Notes: a model not told the origin generated them from the sequence alone. 64,000 nt of DNA from JAEINY01 sp942490535 (GCA_942490535.1 CALNXQ010000002.1:744001-808000); one strand, 5' to 3'; counted from the stretch's first letter, positions 43,806 through 53,757 are shown. Numbers and translations are program-made.

Positions 43806-45056
43806 ATGGATAAGCAAATCGAAAAAAAACCCTGGTGGAAACGAAAAATAGGATGGATGATTGGCATTACGCTCTTTTTGAGCTGCTGCATTTATTTCAT
43901 TGCTTTTGCCGACCACCGCAAGCAAATTAACATCGATCAGCAAAAGATCACAACCGGAGTGGTCATCGAAGCTAATTTCCAGGATTACATCAGTGTGACC
44001 GGCACGGTTGAGCCCATCAAAACCATTTATCTGGATGCCATTGAAGGTGGCCGTGTGGAGAGAATTTTACTGGAAGAAGGTACCATGGTACACCGTGGCG
44101 ATCCCATTGCAGAGCTTAGCAACACCAACCTGATACTGGAAATCTCAAATTATGAAGCAAATGCAGCACGAGCTATCAATGAGCTACGGACGGCTCGTTT
44201 GCAGATGGAGATAAATGCCATGAACATGCAAAACCAGATTGTACAACTGGAAGGTGATTTAATGATTCAAAAGCGTGATTACGATAACGCCATCACATTC
44301 TACAAGGATGGCATGGTATCCATGGATGAATATCTGAAAACAAAAATTACCTATGAATCTTCATTCCGCAAGATGAAACTTTTGAAAGAAAACAATAGCC
44401 GGGACTCCATCTATCGCGGCATCCAGATTGAAACACTGGAGAACTCAGCTGCGCGTATGTATAAAAATCAGAATATCATTCGCCAACGTCTGGATAACCT
44501 GACCATTAAAGCACCAGTAACAGGGCAACTGGCAGCCTTAAACCTGGAAGAAGGAGAAGTGATTACTTATGGTAAGCGTATTGGTAAAATGAACATACTG
44601 GATGATTTCAAACTAAAAGCAGACATCGACGAACATTACATTTCACGCATAAAAAAAGGCCTGACTGCCAATTGCTTATTTCCCTCCAAAAAAATACCGG
44701 CTGAAGTAACCAAGATATACGCCGAAGTCATCGATGGTCAATTCAAGGTGGATCTGGAGTTTGATTCCCTGAATGATGTGAATTTGCGTATCGGCCAAAC
44801 CTGTCGTCTGGAGCTTGAATTGGGTAATCCCAATCCAGCCTTATTAATTCCCAGGGGTAGTTTCTTTCAGTCAACCGGTGGTCAGTGGGCATTTGTGATC
44901 ACCCAAACAGGTACAGCTGAGAAGCGTGCCATCAAGCTGGGCCGTCAAAACCCCAAATATTTTGAAGTATTGGAAGGCCTAAATGCAGGAGAACGGGTAA
45001 TCACATCCGGCTATGAGATATTTGGGGACGCTGAGATCGTAAGCCTGAATAACTAA
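43806..45056 (+). CDS. HlyD/RND-type periplasmic adaptor subunit
   Basis: 416 aa. One N-terminal membrane helix (WMIGITLFLSCCIYFIAF) anchors it in the inner membrane. A biotinyl-lipoyl half (ISVTGTVEPIKTIYLDAIEGGRVERILLEEG), a coiled-coil hairpin (about 115-235), the second lipoyl half (LDNLTIKAPVTGQLAALNLEEGE) and a beta-barrel domain follow. It is the membrane-fusion part of an export system with the ABC ATPase and FtsX-type permeases that come next, similar in plan to MacA of MacAB. No TolC-type outer-membrane gene is present in the window. Confidence 0.93.
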   Translation: MDKQIEKKPWWKRKIGWMIGITLFLSCCIYFIAFADHRKQINIDQQKITTGVVIEANFQDYISVTGTVEPIKTIYLDAIEGGRVERILLEEGTMVHRGDPIAELSNTNLILEISNYEANAARAINELRTARLQMEINAMNMQNQIVQLEGDLMIQKRDYDNAITFYKDGMVSMDEYLKTKITYESSFRKMKLLKENNSRDSIYRGIQIETLENSAARMYKNQNIIRQRLDNLTIKAPVTGQLAALNLEEGEVITYGKRIGKMNILDDFKLKADIDEHYISRIKKGLTANCLFPSKKIPAEVTKIYAEVIDGQFKVDLEFDSLNDVNLRIGQTCRLELELGNPNPALLIPRGSFFQSTGGQWAFVITQTGTAEKRAIKLGRQNPKYFEVLEGLNAGERVITSGYEIFGDAEIVSLNN

Positions 45057-45147
45057 TAATATATAATTTTACAACTGAGATAAATCCATAGAGAATTAAA
45101 TACATTTATAACAAAATAGTAATCCTTCATCCTTAAACAGACTGCAA

Positions 45148-45849
45148 ATGATACGCACAGAAAATTTAAACAAAATATTCAGAACCGAAGAAGTGGAAAC
45201 CACCGCCTTAAACAGTGTAAACATCCATGTGCAACAAGGCGAATTCGTTGCTATCATGGGCCCTTCCGGTTGTGGTAAATCAACACTCTTAAATATTATT
45301 GGATTACTGGATAATCCTTCAAATGGTGAGTTCTACTTCGACGGTCAGGAAATAGCCTCCTTCAAAGAGCGCCAACGTACCAACCTGCGTAAGGGAAATA
45401 TTGGTTTCGTCTTCCAGAGTTTTAACCTCATCGACGAGTTGAATGTATTTGAGAATGTAGAAATGCCCTTGGTTTATCTTAAGATGTCGGCCAAAGAACG
45501 AAAAGAGCGCGTTCAGAAAGTCCTGGAGCGCATGCAGATCGGGCACCGCAGCAAGCACTTCCCGCAACAACTTTCCGGGGGACAACAACAGCGCGTGGCT
45601 ATTGCTCGTGCCGTGGTGGCCAATCCCAAACTCATACTGGCCGATGAGCCCACCGGTAACCTGGATTCTAAAAACGGTGCCGAAGTGATGAATCTATTAC
45701 GTCAACTCAATGAAGAAGGCACCACCATTGTGATGGTCACACACTCGGCCGAACATGCTGAATATGCCCACCGCACCATTAACCTGTTTGACGGACATGT
45801 GGTGACGGAGAAAGTAAACCAGGCAGCCCCCATGACTGAATTGGTTTAA
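45148..45849 (+). CDS. ABC transporter ATPase, MacB/LolD type
   Basis: 233 aa. Walker [11 protein letters not shown]-loop in [14 protein letters not shown], signature [14 protein letters not shown], Walker [13 protein letters not shown] and the switch His in [10 protein letters not shown] are all intact. This group powers mechanotransmission through FtsX-type permeases rather than classical import. It is the only ATPase in the cluster, so it presumably serves all three large permeases downstream. The start follows the adaptor gene by 91 bp. Confidence 0.96.
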   Translation: MIRTENLNKIFRTEEVETTALNSVNIHVQQGEFVAIMGPSGCGKSTLLNIIGLLDNPSNGEFYFDGQEIASFKERQRTNLRKGNIGFVFQSFNLIDELNVFENVEMPLVYLKMSAKERKERVQKVLERMQIGHRSKHFPQQLSGGQQQRVAIARAVVANPKLILADEPTGNLDSKNGAEVMNLLRQLNEEGTTIVMVTHSAEHAEYAHRTINLFDGHVVTEKVNQAAPMTELV

Positions 45850-45874
45850 TCGTGCACCAATTAAATAATTGGAA

Positions 45875-45912
45875 CTCTTCCAAAGTATAAAACTTTGGAA
45901 GAGATGCCTAAA
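45875..45912. repeat. Intergenic hairpin element, copy 1
   Basis: CTCTTCCAAAG (45875-45885) and CTTTGGAAGAG (45893-45903) form a perfect 11-bp stem around TATAAAA, followed by ATGCCTAAAC. A related sequence occurs at 50909-50940. Located between the ATPase and the first permease, it may stabilise or attenuate the mRNA. Confidence 0.7.
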
Positions 45913-45959
45913 CTTCATCCCTATACCCCAACCAAAACGTTCATCCCAATCATATACCT

Positions 45960-48296
45960 ATGAAAAACCTCAAGCTCTTCTATCGCCAATTTCTAAAACA
46001 AAAAACAACGGGATTCCTGAGTATTGGAAGCCTTTCACTGGGAATTACCGTTGCTTTATTAACTGGTTTATGGTGCATCAACGAATTTAGTTTTGATACC
46101 TTTCACCACCATCCAGAGAACACCTACCGGGTCACGCTGAAAGGATTTATCAACAATGAATCCATTGCCATCGGATCCGTTAATGGGCCATTGGGACCGG
46201 AAGCTAAAGCGAAAATGCCGGAAGTTGCCGAAATGACCCGTTTGGTGCCCGTAGTAGATGTACTGGAAGTAGGTTCTTTCAAAGAAACAGCCAAAAATGT
46301 GTTTGCGGTAGACAGCAGTTTCAACAAAATTCTCAATTATGAAATTAAACTGGGCAGCATTGACCATTTTCTGAGTAACCGAAATGGGATCATCATTAAC
46401 GAAACCTGGGCCAGAAGGTACTTTCCGGGTGAAAACCCCATTGGTAAAATCATCTCCTTCGATGGCCAACGGGAGGTCGTGGCAGTGATGTATAATGTGC
46501 CCACCAATTCCCACCTCCATGTGGAAGCCATGGTGCGCATCGATGGGATGCCATACCTGGCAAATAAAACGTGGGGTCAAAGCGATAATTTTATCACCTA
46601 CTTACTGCTAAATAAACATGTTAATCTCCCGGAGCTGGAAAAAAAAATAACCGAGTATGTCTATGAAAAATTTGAACCCTATAAAAAACTGGATGTTCAA
46701 TTTCATTTGCAGCCGCTTCTGGATATTCATCTGGGCGACAATTTCCGCTTCGACCTGGCTATCACCCGGAATAAAAATTTAGTACTGGCCTTTGCCCTTA
46801 TGGCACTAATTGTGTTACTCATCGGCAGCATCAACTTTACCAACCTGTTTATATCCAATTCTTTTTTGCGCGCCAAATCCATTGGCGTCAAAAAAACCAA
46901 TGGGGCCCACAAAAGCAACCTCATTCAGGAATTCTTCACAGAGACTTTTCTATACGTTTGCATTTCAACAGCCATCAGTTTTTTATTGGTTGAATTGGCC
47001 TTACCCTTCTTTAACCAGATAGTAGGCTATGATTTGAAAGTGGATTTTACATCGTCTGCTCTCATGTTGTTCCTGGCCGTGCTCATCCCGGCGACCACCT
47101 TGCTGGCAGGAGCCTTCCCTGCTTTTTACATGACCCATTTCAATCCGGTAAAAACATTAAAAGACCAATTTACCGGAAACAAAGTATCCTTATTGCAAAA
47201 ATCATTGCTTATTATTCAGTTTTCGGCCTCTATTGTCTTATTGATTAGCGTGATTACCATCAAAAAACAAGTCTCACACATTCAGAACATGGATCTTGGA
47301 TTTAATAAAGAGAATATTATCCACCTGGAGATGAATGCCCACATCCGAAAAAACTACGACCGCATTGCGCAGGAACTCAAAGCTTGTCCAGAGATTAATG
47401 AGGTGACCGCTAAAAGTGCTACCCCCCTGGAATGGAACCAGGGGCAATCGGTGAGTTTAGCCAATCATCCGGCAGACGAATGCATCATGGAGATTTGTGC
47501 CGTGAAAGCCAACTATTTCAACATGATGAACATGCCCCTTGTACAAGGCAACAATCCCTTTGATATCAGCGATTCCCTCAACTATTGCCTGTTGAATGAA
47601 AGAGCTGCGGAGTTATTGGGAAGCGACAATCTGATTAACCAGCCCATCAAAATATTAATGGGTAACACGTATGTGGTCAAAGGAATCGTCAAAAATGCCT
47701 ATACCAAATCTTTACATCAACAAATCGATCCGCAGGTATACACCCATCTACCATCCAACCGGAGTGGTGTTATACTGATTAAGAGCAGTGATCATCCGCA
47801 GAAAGCCATTGAAGCGATTAATGCCATTTGGCAGCGGGAAGTGCCGGAAATACCCTTTGAATATAGCTTTCTGGATGATGACTATGCAAAACTTTACCAC
47901 GAAGAGGAGATTGCCGGTCAAATAGCCACCTGGCTAATGATCATTGCATTCTTAATCACCATGGCCGGTTTATTTGGTATGGCCCGCTATGCCATTAAAC
48001 GCCGGACCAAAGAGATTGGCTTACGCAAAGTAAATGGTGCCACCATTACCGAAATCATCCTGCTCCTCAACCGGTCCTTTGCCATGTGGGTGTTCCTGTC
48101 CTTTTTGATGGCCTGTCCCGCAGCCTGGTACCTCATGAACCGGTGGCTAAGTGAATTTGCCGTCCGCACCGAAATAAGCTGGTGGATTTTTATCACCACC
48201 GGATTTACAGCTCTACTAGTCACTCTCCTCACCGTGAGTTATCAGACATATGTCGCGGCCAATCAAAACCCAGTTAAATGTTTACGCTATGAATAG
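45960..48296 (+). CDS. Large FtsX/MacB-type ABC permease 1
   Basis: 778 aa with two FtsX-like halves. One helix at the N-terminus (SLSLGITVALLTGLWC), a periplasmic MacB_PCD-like domain, three helices (from LVLAFALMALIVLLIGSINF), a fifth helix after residue 415 (QFSASIVLLISVITI), a second periplasmic domain, and three final helices. SIGVKKTNGAHKSNLI and EIGLRKVNGAT are the coupling helices that touch the ATPase. It ends in the shared NPVKCLRYE tail and overlaps the next permease by 8 bp. The cargo is unknown; lipoproteins, peptides or antibiotics are typical of the family. Confidence 0.93.
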   Translation: MKNLKLFYRQFLKQKTTGFLSIGSLSLGITVALLTGLWCINEFSFDTFHHHPENTYRVTLKGFINNESIAIGSVNGPLGPEAKAKMPEVAEMTRLVPVVDVLEVGSFKETAKNVFAVDSSFNKILNYEIKLGSIDHFLSNRNGIIINETWARRYFPGENPIGKIISFDGQREVVAVMYNVPTNSHLHVEAMVRIDGMPYLANKTWGQSDNFITYLLLNKHVNLPELEKKITEYVYEKFEPYKKLDVQFHLQPLLDIHLGDNFRFDLAITRNKNLVLAFALMALIVLLIGSINFTNLFISNSFLRAKSIGVKKTNGAHKSNLIQEFFTETFLYVCISTAISFLLVELALPFFNQIVGYDLKVDFTSSALMLFLAVLIPATTLLAGAFPAFYMTHFNPVKTLKDQFTGNKVSLLQKSLLIIQFSASIVLLISVITIKKQVSHIQNMDLGFNKENIIHLEMNAHIRKNYDRIAQELKACPEINEVTAKSATPLEWNQGQSVSLANHPADECIMEICAVKANYFNMMNMPLVQGNNPFDISDSLNYCLLNERAAELLGSDNLINQPIKILMGNTYVVKGIVKNAYTKSLHQQIDPQVYTHLPSNRSGVILIKSSDHPQKAIEAINAIWQREVPEIPFEYSFLDDDYAKLYHEEEIAGQIATWLMIIAFLITMAGLFGMARYAIKRRTKEIGLRKVNGATITEIILLLNRSFAMWVFLSFLMACPAAWYLMNRWLSEFAVRTEISWWIFITTGFTALLVTLLTVSYQTYVAANQNPVKCLRYE

Positions 48297-50676
48297 ATAT
48301 ACGATTAAACTAATCATTCGTAGTTGGCTAAAAAACAGAGTACTGACAGCTTTAAACCTGATCGGGCTAACCATCGGCATCAGTTCGTTTCTGATATTGT
48401 TCCTACATGTGGCCAACGAGAAAAGCTATGACAAGCACTTCACCGGTTATGAGACCATTTTCAGGGCCACATCAACTCCTCTGGGGCAGGAAAACACCTG
48501 CTGGGCCCGTAGCATCGGCCTTATTCATGCTGCTGCCCCCAGCATCCCTGAAGTTGAACAATACACCCAATTCTCACATGCTCCCCTTGGAACCATAGAG
48601 ATTGGAGAGCGTTCCTTCCAGCAGGAAGATATTCTGTCAGTAGATTCCGCATTTATCAAGCTATTTTCAGTCACTGCTATCTCGGGTGACTTATCGGAAA
48701 TTACCCGGCCCAATACGGCTTTTATTACCGAAGATTTCGCCCGTAAATATTTTAAAGGTGAAAATCCGGTGGGCAAATTCATCGACATCCAAGAATTACA
48801 ATACACACGCGACCTGGGAGCCTATGAAATCCGGGGAATCCTAAAAAATACACCTCCCAAAACACATTTTGACTACCAGCTGCTAATATCCCAAAAAGGC
48901 AGTCTGGAAGAAAGATATAATTCATTACCAAACAGAAAAATTCACTGGGTGTATAACTACCTCAAACTCAAACCCGGATCAAACCCGGATCAGGTGGCTG
49001 AAAAACTTAAGACCTATTATGAGGCAAGTGAGTTAAAAACAGCCCGCGGACCCCAGGCGTATCAATTCGAACTGATGCCTTTGACTGATATTCACTTGAA
49101 ATCGAATGCCCGGTTTGAATTAAAGGACAATTCGAGCAAGATTAACATTGGGCTATTTGCATCCATCTCCTTGGTTATTCTATTAGTTTCCTTACTCAAT
49201 TTCATGAACCTCACCATTGCTCAATTAATGAAGCGTACCAAAGAAGTAGGCATAAAAAAAGCGGTGGGGGCATCCAAAACTCAAATCATAGGACAAGTTC
49301 TAATGGAAGTCTTTATTTTCTGCCTCTTGTCAGTCATCCTGTCATTTATCCTTATTGAATTAATTCGGCCAGCCATTAACCAATTATTCAGTATTAGTTT
49401 CATTGTTTTTTATACCGACCCCAGTGTCTTCCTGAGCATTATTCTGGTACTATTGATTTGTATTGGTCTCTCAGCGATATTTTTGACCCTCTACCTATCG
49501 GGCCCATGGTCGACCAGTGACAGATTGGCTGCGCGCCATAAGTACAGGGGAAACAAGGTGTTAAAAAGCCTTATGATTGTGCAGGTTAGTATTGTAATCA
49601 TTCTCATTACAGGGACTCTGTTTGTAAATAAGCAAATCCGGTATATGACGCAACTCAACCTGGGATTCGACCAAGAGAATATAGTCGTGCTGAACTCCAA
49701 AAAATTATCAATAGATCCGACTGCCTTTACCAACGAACTATTAAAACAGAGCCAGGTCAAATCAGTTGGCTATACACGGCAACATTTCGGCTATCCCACA
49801 CAAAACTTCCCCTTGGAATCCTATGAAATAGAAGGTACCGCTGAATTAGTCTTTGCAAACTACAACTATTTAAAAACCATGCAAATTGACCTGATTCACA
49901 ACTGGATGAGTCCATCCACAGATACGGTTCAGGGCTTGGTTATTAATGCGCATTTGTACAACCGGTTGATCGAAAAACATGGCTCCTGGGAGACCTTCGA
50001 TAGTTTCATGCAAGCTAAAACGGCGCAAGCAGGAGCACCCTCCAGCAGAATTATTGGTGTGACAAAAAATTTCAATTATAATTCAGCCCACGCCCCGATT
50101 GGTGATTTTGCCTTTTTACTAGATGAAAATCCCTCTTGGGCGGGGTTTATTCATGTCCGTCTGAATCCCGGTAACCTGCATCAGGCCATGAATCATGTGG
50201 AAGAAGTATGGAAGAATCATTATCCCGATCAATTATTCAGTTACTTCTTTTTAGATGATCAAATCAATAGCTTGTATCAGGCTGAAACGATTTTAAACAG
50301 GATATTATCTACTTTTTCAGGCATCGGTATTTTAATCTGCCTGATTGGTGTGTGTGCCCTTTCACTCTTCATTTCGGAGCAACGCACCAAGGAAATAGGG
50401 ATTAGAAAGGTCAATGGAGCGCACCCTAGGCAAATAATCTTTTTACTTGCAAAGGACTATGTAGTATGGATAAGCGTAGCATTTGTGATGGCAGTACCAC
50501 CGGCCTGGTATGCCTTGACCCGTTGGCTGGAAAACTTTGCGTACAAAACGTCACTGAATTGGTGGATTTTTGCCCTGGGAGGTCTGCTGACACTCCTCAT
50601 TGTCATCACCGCAGTAGCCCTGCAAAGTTATCGTGCTGCCGCTCGTAATCCTATTGAATCATTGCGCTACGAATAA
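48289..50676 (+). CDS. Large FtsX/MacB-type ABC permease 2
   Basis: 795 aa from ATG 48289, which overlaps the stop of permease 1 (ATGAATAG). An upstream in-frame ATG at 48250 lies inside permease 1 and was rejected. The plan is the same as permease 1: single helix LTIGISSFLILFLHV, periplasmic domain, FtsX block with EVGIKKAVGASKTQI, a mid-protein helix (MIVQVSIVIILITGTLFV), second periplasmic domain and final FtsX block with EIGIRKVNGAHPRQI. It ends in NPIESLRYE. It is clearly diverged from permease 1 in its periplasmic parts, so the two may form a heterodimer. Confidence 0.93.
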   Translation: MNRYTIKLIIRSWLKNRVLTALNLIGLTIGISSFLILFLHVANEKSYDKHFTGYETIFRATSTPLGQENTCWARSIGLIHAAAPSIPEVEQYTQFSHAPLGTIEIGERSFQQEDILSVDSAFIKLFSVTAISGDLSEITRPNTAFITEDFARKYFKGENPVGKFIDIQELQYTRDLGAYEIRGILKNTPPKTHFDYQLLISQKGSLEERYNSLPNRKIHWVYNYLKLKPGSNPDQVAEKLKTYYEASELKTARGPQAYQFELMPLTDIHLKSNARFELKDNSSKINIGLFASISLVILLVSLLNFMNLTIAQLMKRTKEVGIKKAVGASKTQIIGQVLMEVFIFCLLSVILSFILIELIRPAINQLFSISFIVFYTDPSVFLSIILVLLICIGLSAIFLTLYLSGPWSTSDRLAARHKYRGNKVLKSLMIVQVSIVIILITGTLFVNKQIRYMTQLNLGFDQENIVVLNSKKLSIDPTAFTNELLKQSQVKSVGYTRQHFGYPTQNFPLESYEIEGTAELVFANYNYLKTMQIDLIHNWMSPSTDTVQGLVINAHLYNRLIEKHGSWETFDSFMQAKTAQAGAPSSRIIGVTKNFNYNSAHAPIGDFAFLLDENPSWAGFIHVRLNPGNLHQAMNHVEEVWKNHYPDQLFSYFFLDDQINSLYQAETILNRILSTFSGIGILICLIGVCALSLFISEQRTKEIGIRKVNGAHPRQIIFLLAKDYVVWISVAFVMAVPPAWYALTRWLENFAYKTSLNWWIFALGGLLTLLIVITAVALQSYRAAARNPIESLRYE

Positions 50677-50691
50677 ATCCAACCGAAAACA

Positions 50692-50884
50692 ATGATACAC
50701 CTGACAAACCTATTTTCATCGGCCATGCGTCGGCTGAGAAAAGATAAAATCAACACCATCATTAAGCCTTGGTTTATTTGCTCTTGCCGGACTAATCGCC
50801 CTATTGATCACAAGCCTCACCATCAGCTGGCAAAGCTACCGGGCAGCGGCTCAAAACCCGGTGAAATGTTTGCGCTATGAATAG
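50692..50884 (+). pseudogene. Internally deleted remnant of an FtsX-type permease
   Basis: A start codon and about 24 codons resemble a permease N-terminus (MIHLTNLFSSAMRRLRKDK). From about 50768 another frame reads LGLFALAGLIALLITSLTIS and ends in WQSYRAAAQNPVKCLRYE at the TAG 50882-50884, the exact C-terminal hallmark of the neighbouring permeases. The roughly 700 codons between are missing and the two ends are out of frame. This is a clear deletion relic of a fourth permease. Confidence 0.85.
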
Positions 50885-50908
50885 CTCTGTCAGGCCCCTA
50901 AAAAACGC

Positions 50909-50940
50909 TTCCAACACTTTAAACGTTGGCAGAGGTGCCT
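50909..50940. repeat. Intergenic hairpin element, copy 2
   Basis: CCAAC (50911-50915) and GTTGG (50925-50929) pair around ACTTTAAAC, followed by CAGAGGTGCC. The order TTCCAA, TAAA(A)C, TTGG, AGAG(G)TGCC matches copy 1 at 45875-45912. Both copies precede permease genes or their relics. Confidence 0.6.
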
Positions 50941-50946
50941 TAACCG

Positions 50947-51345
50947 CTAAACCGGCAAGGTTACCAGCAGTCGTGTTAACCTTTACCAGTGACCAGGCAA
51001 CATTATCCGGCGATCGGCTCACGTTCACGAATGCGCAGGATAATTATCCCAGTGAGCGGGATAAAAATCCGGGTGAGCGGGATAATTATCCCGATGAGCC
51101 GTTAACGCATACCGTTCATCGGGATGCGTTAACACTTAAACAAAATGCGTTTTTAGGTGAATGGGCACCATTAAATCAGGTCAGTTTTTCATGTAATGTT
51201 CAAGATTTAACGCATCCGGTTCAACAGTATACGTTAACAGATGACCGGGATAAAAATACCAGTGACCGGGATACGTATATTTGTCAGCCGGATAAAAATA
51301 CGGACAAGCGGGATAATTATCCCGGTGAGCGGGAAACACCAACCA
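50947..51345. repeat. Array of 19 degenerate units with an exact 21-bp period
   Basis: Units start every 21 bp (for example 50989, 51010, 51031, 51052, 51073, 51094, on to 51325) with no length change in 399 bp. The best-conserved part is GTGAGCGGGATAA followed by TTATCCCG, so each unit is itself palindromic (GGGATAATTATCCC). Middle units are more diverged and often carry GTTAAC. Because 21 is a multiple of three, frames on both strands are open (a 173-codon frame at 50877-51398 with heptads like GERDNYP); I read that as a side effect. Five 7-bp repeats of the CACCATT type follow at 51376-51410. Confidence 0.85.
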
Positions 51346-51414
51346 ACCATCGAAAAAAACGCCCCATGAAGCATTCACCATTAATCACTCACCATTGACC
51401 ATTAGACCTTAGCG

Positions 51415-53757
51415 ATGCATCAACTCAAAATCATACTCCGAAAAGCACAGCAAGAAAAGCTATTGACTTCACTGAAGCTCATCAGTTTGTTTATCGGATT
51501 TAGTGTAGCCCTCATTATCTTCTCATGGGTAACCAACGAATTTAATAAAAACAAGTCGGTGAAAGAGGGTGACCAAATTTACCGACTGGCCTATACCTGG
51601 AAGAATAACCAGGGAACGGAAGACAGCTATGTGGGAAATGCTCCCTGGAGCCCCATCTTGTATCAGGAGTTGCCGGAGGTAAGCGATTACACGCGGTACA
51701 GTGGTTCCTTCAGTGCTACCCTGCAGCACCAACAACAACGAACAAGTGGTCAGACTTTTTTTGCCGATAGCACCTTCTTGTCTTTTTGGGGGATGGAGCT
51801 CCTGGCCTGCACGCAAACCACACCGCTCAGTCGCCCCTTTACAGCTGTAATAACCGAATCGTTAGCAACGAAACTATTTAGATCGGGGAATGCCATCGGT
51901 CAGCAAGTGCAACTGAACAACGATTACCCGGTCACGGTGACCGGTATTGTGAAGGAGGTAGCCGATGATTTCACCATCCCTTTTGATTTTCTGATTTCAT
52001 TTGCCACCATCGATGCCGCTGATTTAATGTATACCGGTTGGGATGGCGGAGACTCCTTCCGGCATTATTTAAAGTTAGTGCCCCACTCAGATCCCATCGC
52101 AGTGGCTCAAAAGATCATGCCCCTATTTCAAAAACACTACGATTACCAGGCTGAGGAACAGGAAGACGGCTTATCCATAACCCCTTACCTGCAACCGTTG
52201 AACAAAGTATACCTGGATTACTCCGGCGCGTCCATCCGTCAGAAAATATACCTGATGTTGCTAACCGCCGGTCTAATTTTGATGGTTTCAGCATTCAATT
52301 ACACCTTCATCAGCCTCTCTTCGTTGTTGAAGAAAAACATTCACAAAGCCATTCCGTTGGTCTTTGGCGAATCACGGCGAAAAAGCGCTCTGCATCTCCT
52401 CCTGGAAAGCCTTATCTATGCCCTAATGGCGGCTTTTGTCAGCCTGGCCGTATTACCCCTGGCCTTACCCCTGATGGAGACCACCTTAAACATGAAACTG
52501 AGCTGGCAGTTTTTGTCCGTTAACTTTTGGTTGATCGTGGCCAGCCTGATATTACTCATCACCTCTTTAGGGGCCTTGTTTCCAGTCATTCAAATCTTGT
52601 CCGGCAAGATCACCCATTTGCTGTCGGGCATCTTTTCATCTTTCATTCCTACCAAATACCTGCGTGGAGGATTGCTGATTTTTCAACTGGGCATCGCCAC
52701 CGGCATCCTCTTGTTTACGCTCACCATTATCCGGCAAACACAGCTCTTGCAGAATAAGGAACTGGGGTTTAAGCAGGAAAATTTGGTGTACATTAAGTTG
52801 CCTGCCAATATCTCCAATGCCAAAGCCATGGGTTTGTGCAACCAAATTCGACAAGTCACCCGTGTCAATGCGGCCACATTATCATCCGAAATACCGCTTA
52901 GCGGTTACCCGGGTAATGGCTTTGAATTGAATAACAACGGCCAATGGATGAGTTTTCGCCACAGTCACATTGACAGTTCGTTTTTGAGCACACTGGACAT
53001 TAAACTCCTCAAAGGGAAAAACCTGTTGGGCCTAAAACCTCATGACATTATCATCAATCAGGCCTTGGCCAACTATGCCGGGTGGGCCGATCCGCTGAAT
53101 GGGGTCATTACGCGCAATGGTCAAACCTTAAATATCGTAGGCGTAGTAGAAGATTTTCACATGAGCGAAACATCCTATAAAATTGAACCGCTGGTATTAA
53201 ATGCCATTAACGCCGGTTGGGTTGAATATTTAACCATTCAACTGGCACCCGGTGATCAGTTAAATACGATAGAGCACATCAAAAACAACTACCGCACTTT
53301 TATGAAGGAAGATCTGGCCGAAGTGCATTTCTATTCCTCGGAACTGGATCAACGCTACCGCTATGAAATTGCTTATGCCCGGCAATTCATATTTTTCGCA
53401 GCCTTGGTTTTTACCGTGACACTTTTGGGCCTCTTTGCTTTTATTTATTTCAGTACCCAACAACGTACCAAGGAAATAGGTATCCGAAAAGTCCATGGGG
53501 CCCGCACCAGAGAGATACTAATTCCTTTCTGGAAAAATGGCCTGTTCCTGTTACTACCAGCCATCGCATTAGGCGTGCTGACGGCATATCCCATCATCAC
53601 CGACTGGCTCAATCAATATCCCTATCGCGTCGCGATGGATGGCCTCACCATTGCAGTAACAGCGGCTATCGTGGGCCTTGTAACGTTTATAACCATCACC
53701 TGGCAAATACAAGTTGCAGCCAGTAAAAACCCAATAAAATGTTTGCGCTACGAATAG
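51415..53757 (+). CDS. Large FtsX/MacB-type ABC permease 3
   Basis: 780 aa. N-terminal helix SLFIGFSVALIIFSWV, periplasmic domain, first FtsX block (IYLMLLTAGLILMVSAFNYTF), a mid helix (LLIFQLGIATGILLFTLTII), second periplasmic domain and last FtsX block with EIGIRKVHGARTREI. It ends in NPIKCLRYE. The first coupling helix (HKAIPLVFGESRRKS) departs from the K(T/A)xGA pattern of the other two, so that half may not engage the ATPase. It is separated from permease 2 by the relic and the 21-bp array, so it may need read-through or its own promoter. Confidence 0.92.
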   Translation: MHQLKIILRKAQQEKLLTSLKLISLFIGFSVALIIFSWVTNEFNKNKSVKEGDQIYRLAYTWKNNQGTEDSYVGNAPWSPILYQELPEVSDYTRYSGSFSATLQHQQQRTSGQTFFADSTFLSFWGMELLACTQTTPLSRPFTAVITESLATKLFRSGNAIGQQVQLNNDYPVTVTGIVKEVADDFTIPFDFLISFATIDAADLMYTGWDGGDSFRHYLKLVPHSDPIAVAQKIMPLFQKHYDYQAEEQEDGLSITPYLQPLNKVYLDYSGASIRQKIYLMLLTAGLILMVSAFNYTFISLSSLLKKNIHKAIPLVFGESRRKSALHLLLESLIYALMAAFVSLAVLPLALPLMETTLNMKLSWQFLSVNFWLIVASLILLITSLGALFPVIQILSGKITHLLSGIFSSFIPTKYLRGGLLIFQLGIATGILLFTLTIIRQTQLLQNKELGFKQENLVYIKLPANISNAKAMGLCNQIRQVTRVNAATLSSEIPLSGYPGNGFELNNNGQWMSFRHSHIDSSFLSTLDIKLLKGKNLLGLKPHDIIINQALANYAGWADPLNGVITRNGQTLNIVGVVEDFHMSETSYKIEPLVLNAINAGWVEYLTIQLAPGDQLNTIEHIKNNYRTFMKEDLAEVHFYSSELDQRYRYEIAYARQFIFFAALVFTVTLLGLFAFIYFSTQQRTKEIGIRKVHGARTREILIPFWKNGLFLLLPAIALGVLTAYPIITDWLNQYPYRVAMDGLTIAVTAAIVGLVTFITITWQIQVAASKNPIKCLRYE

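Noticed and set aside
46068..46580. 170-codon minus-strand frame
   Set aside because: Antisense shadow of permease 1.
50877..51398. A 173-codon open frame with heptad repeats such as GERDNYP
   Set aside because: The frame follows from the 21-bp unit length; the opposite strand is also open, no ribosome site or family is visible, and it starts inside the permease relic.
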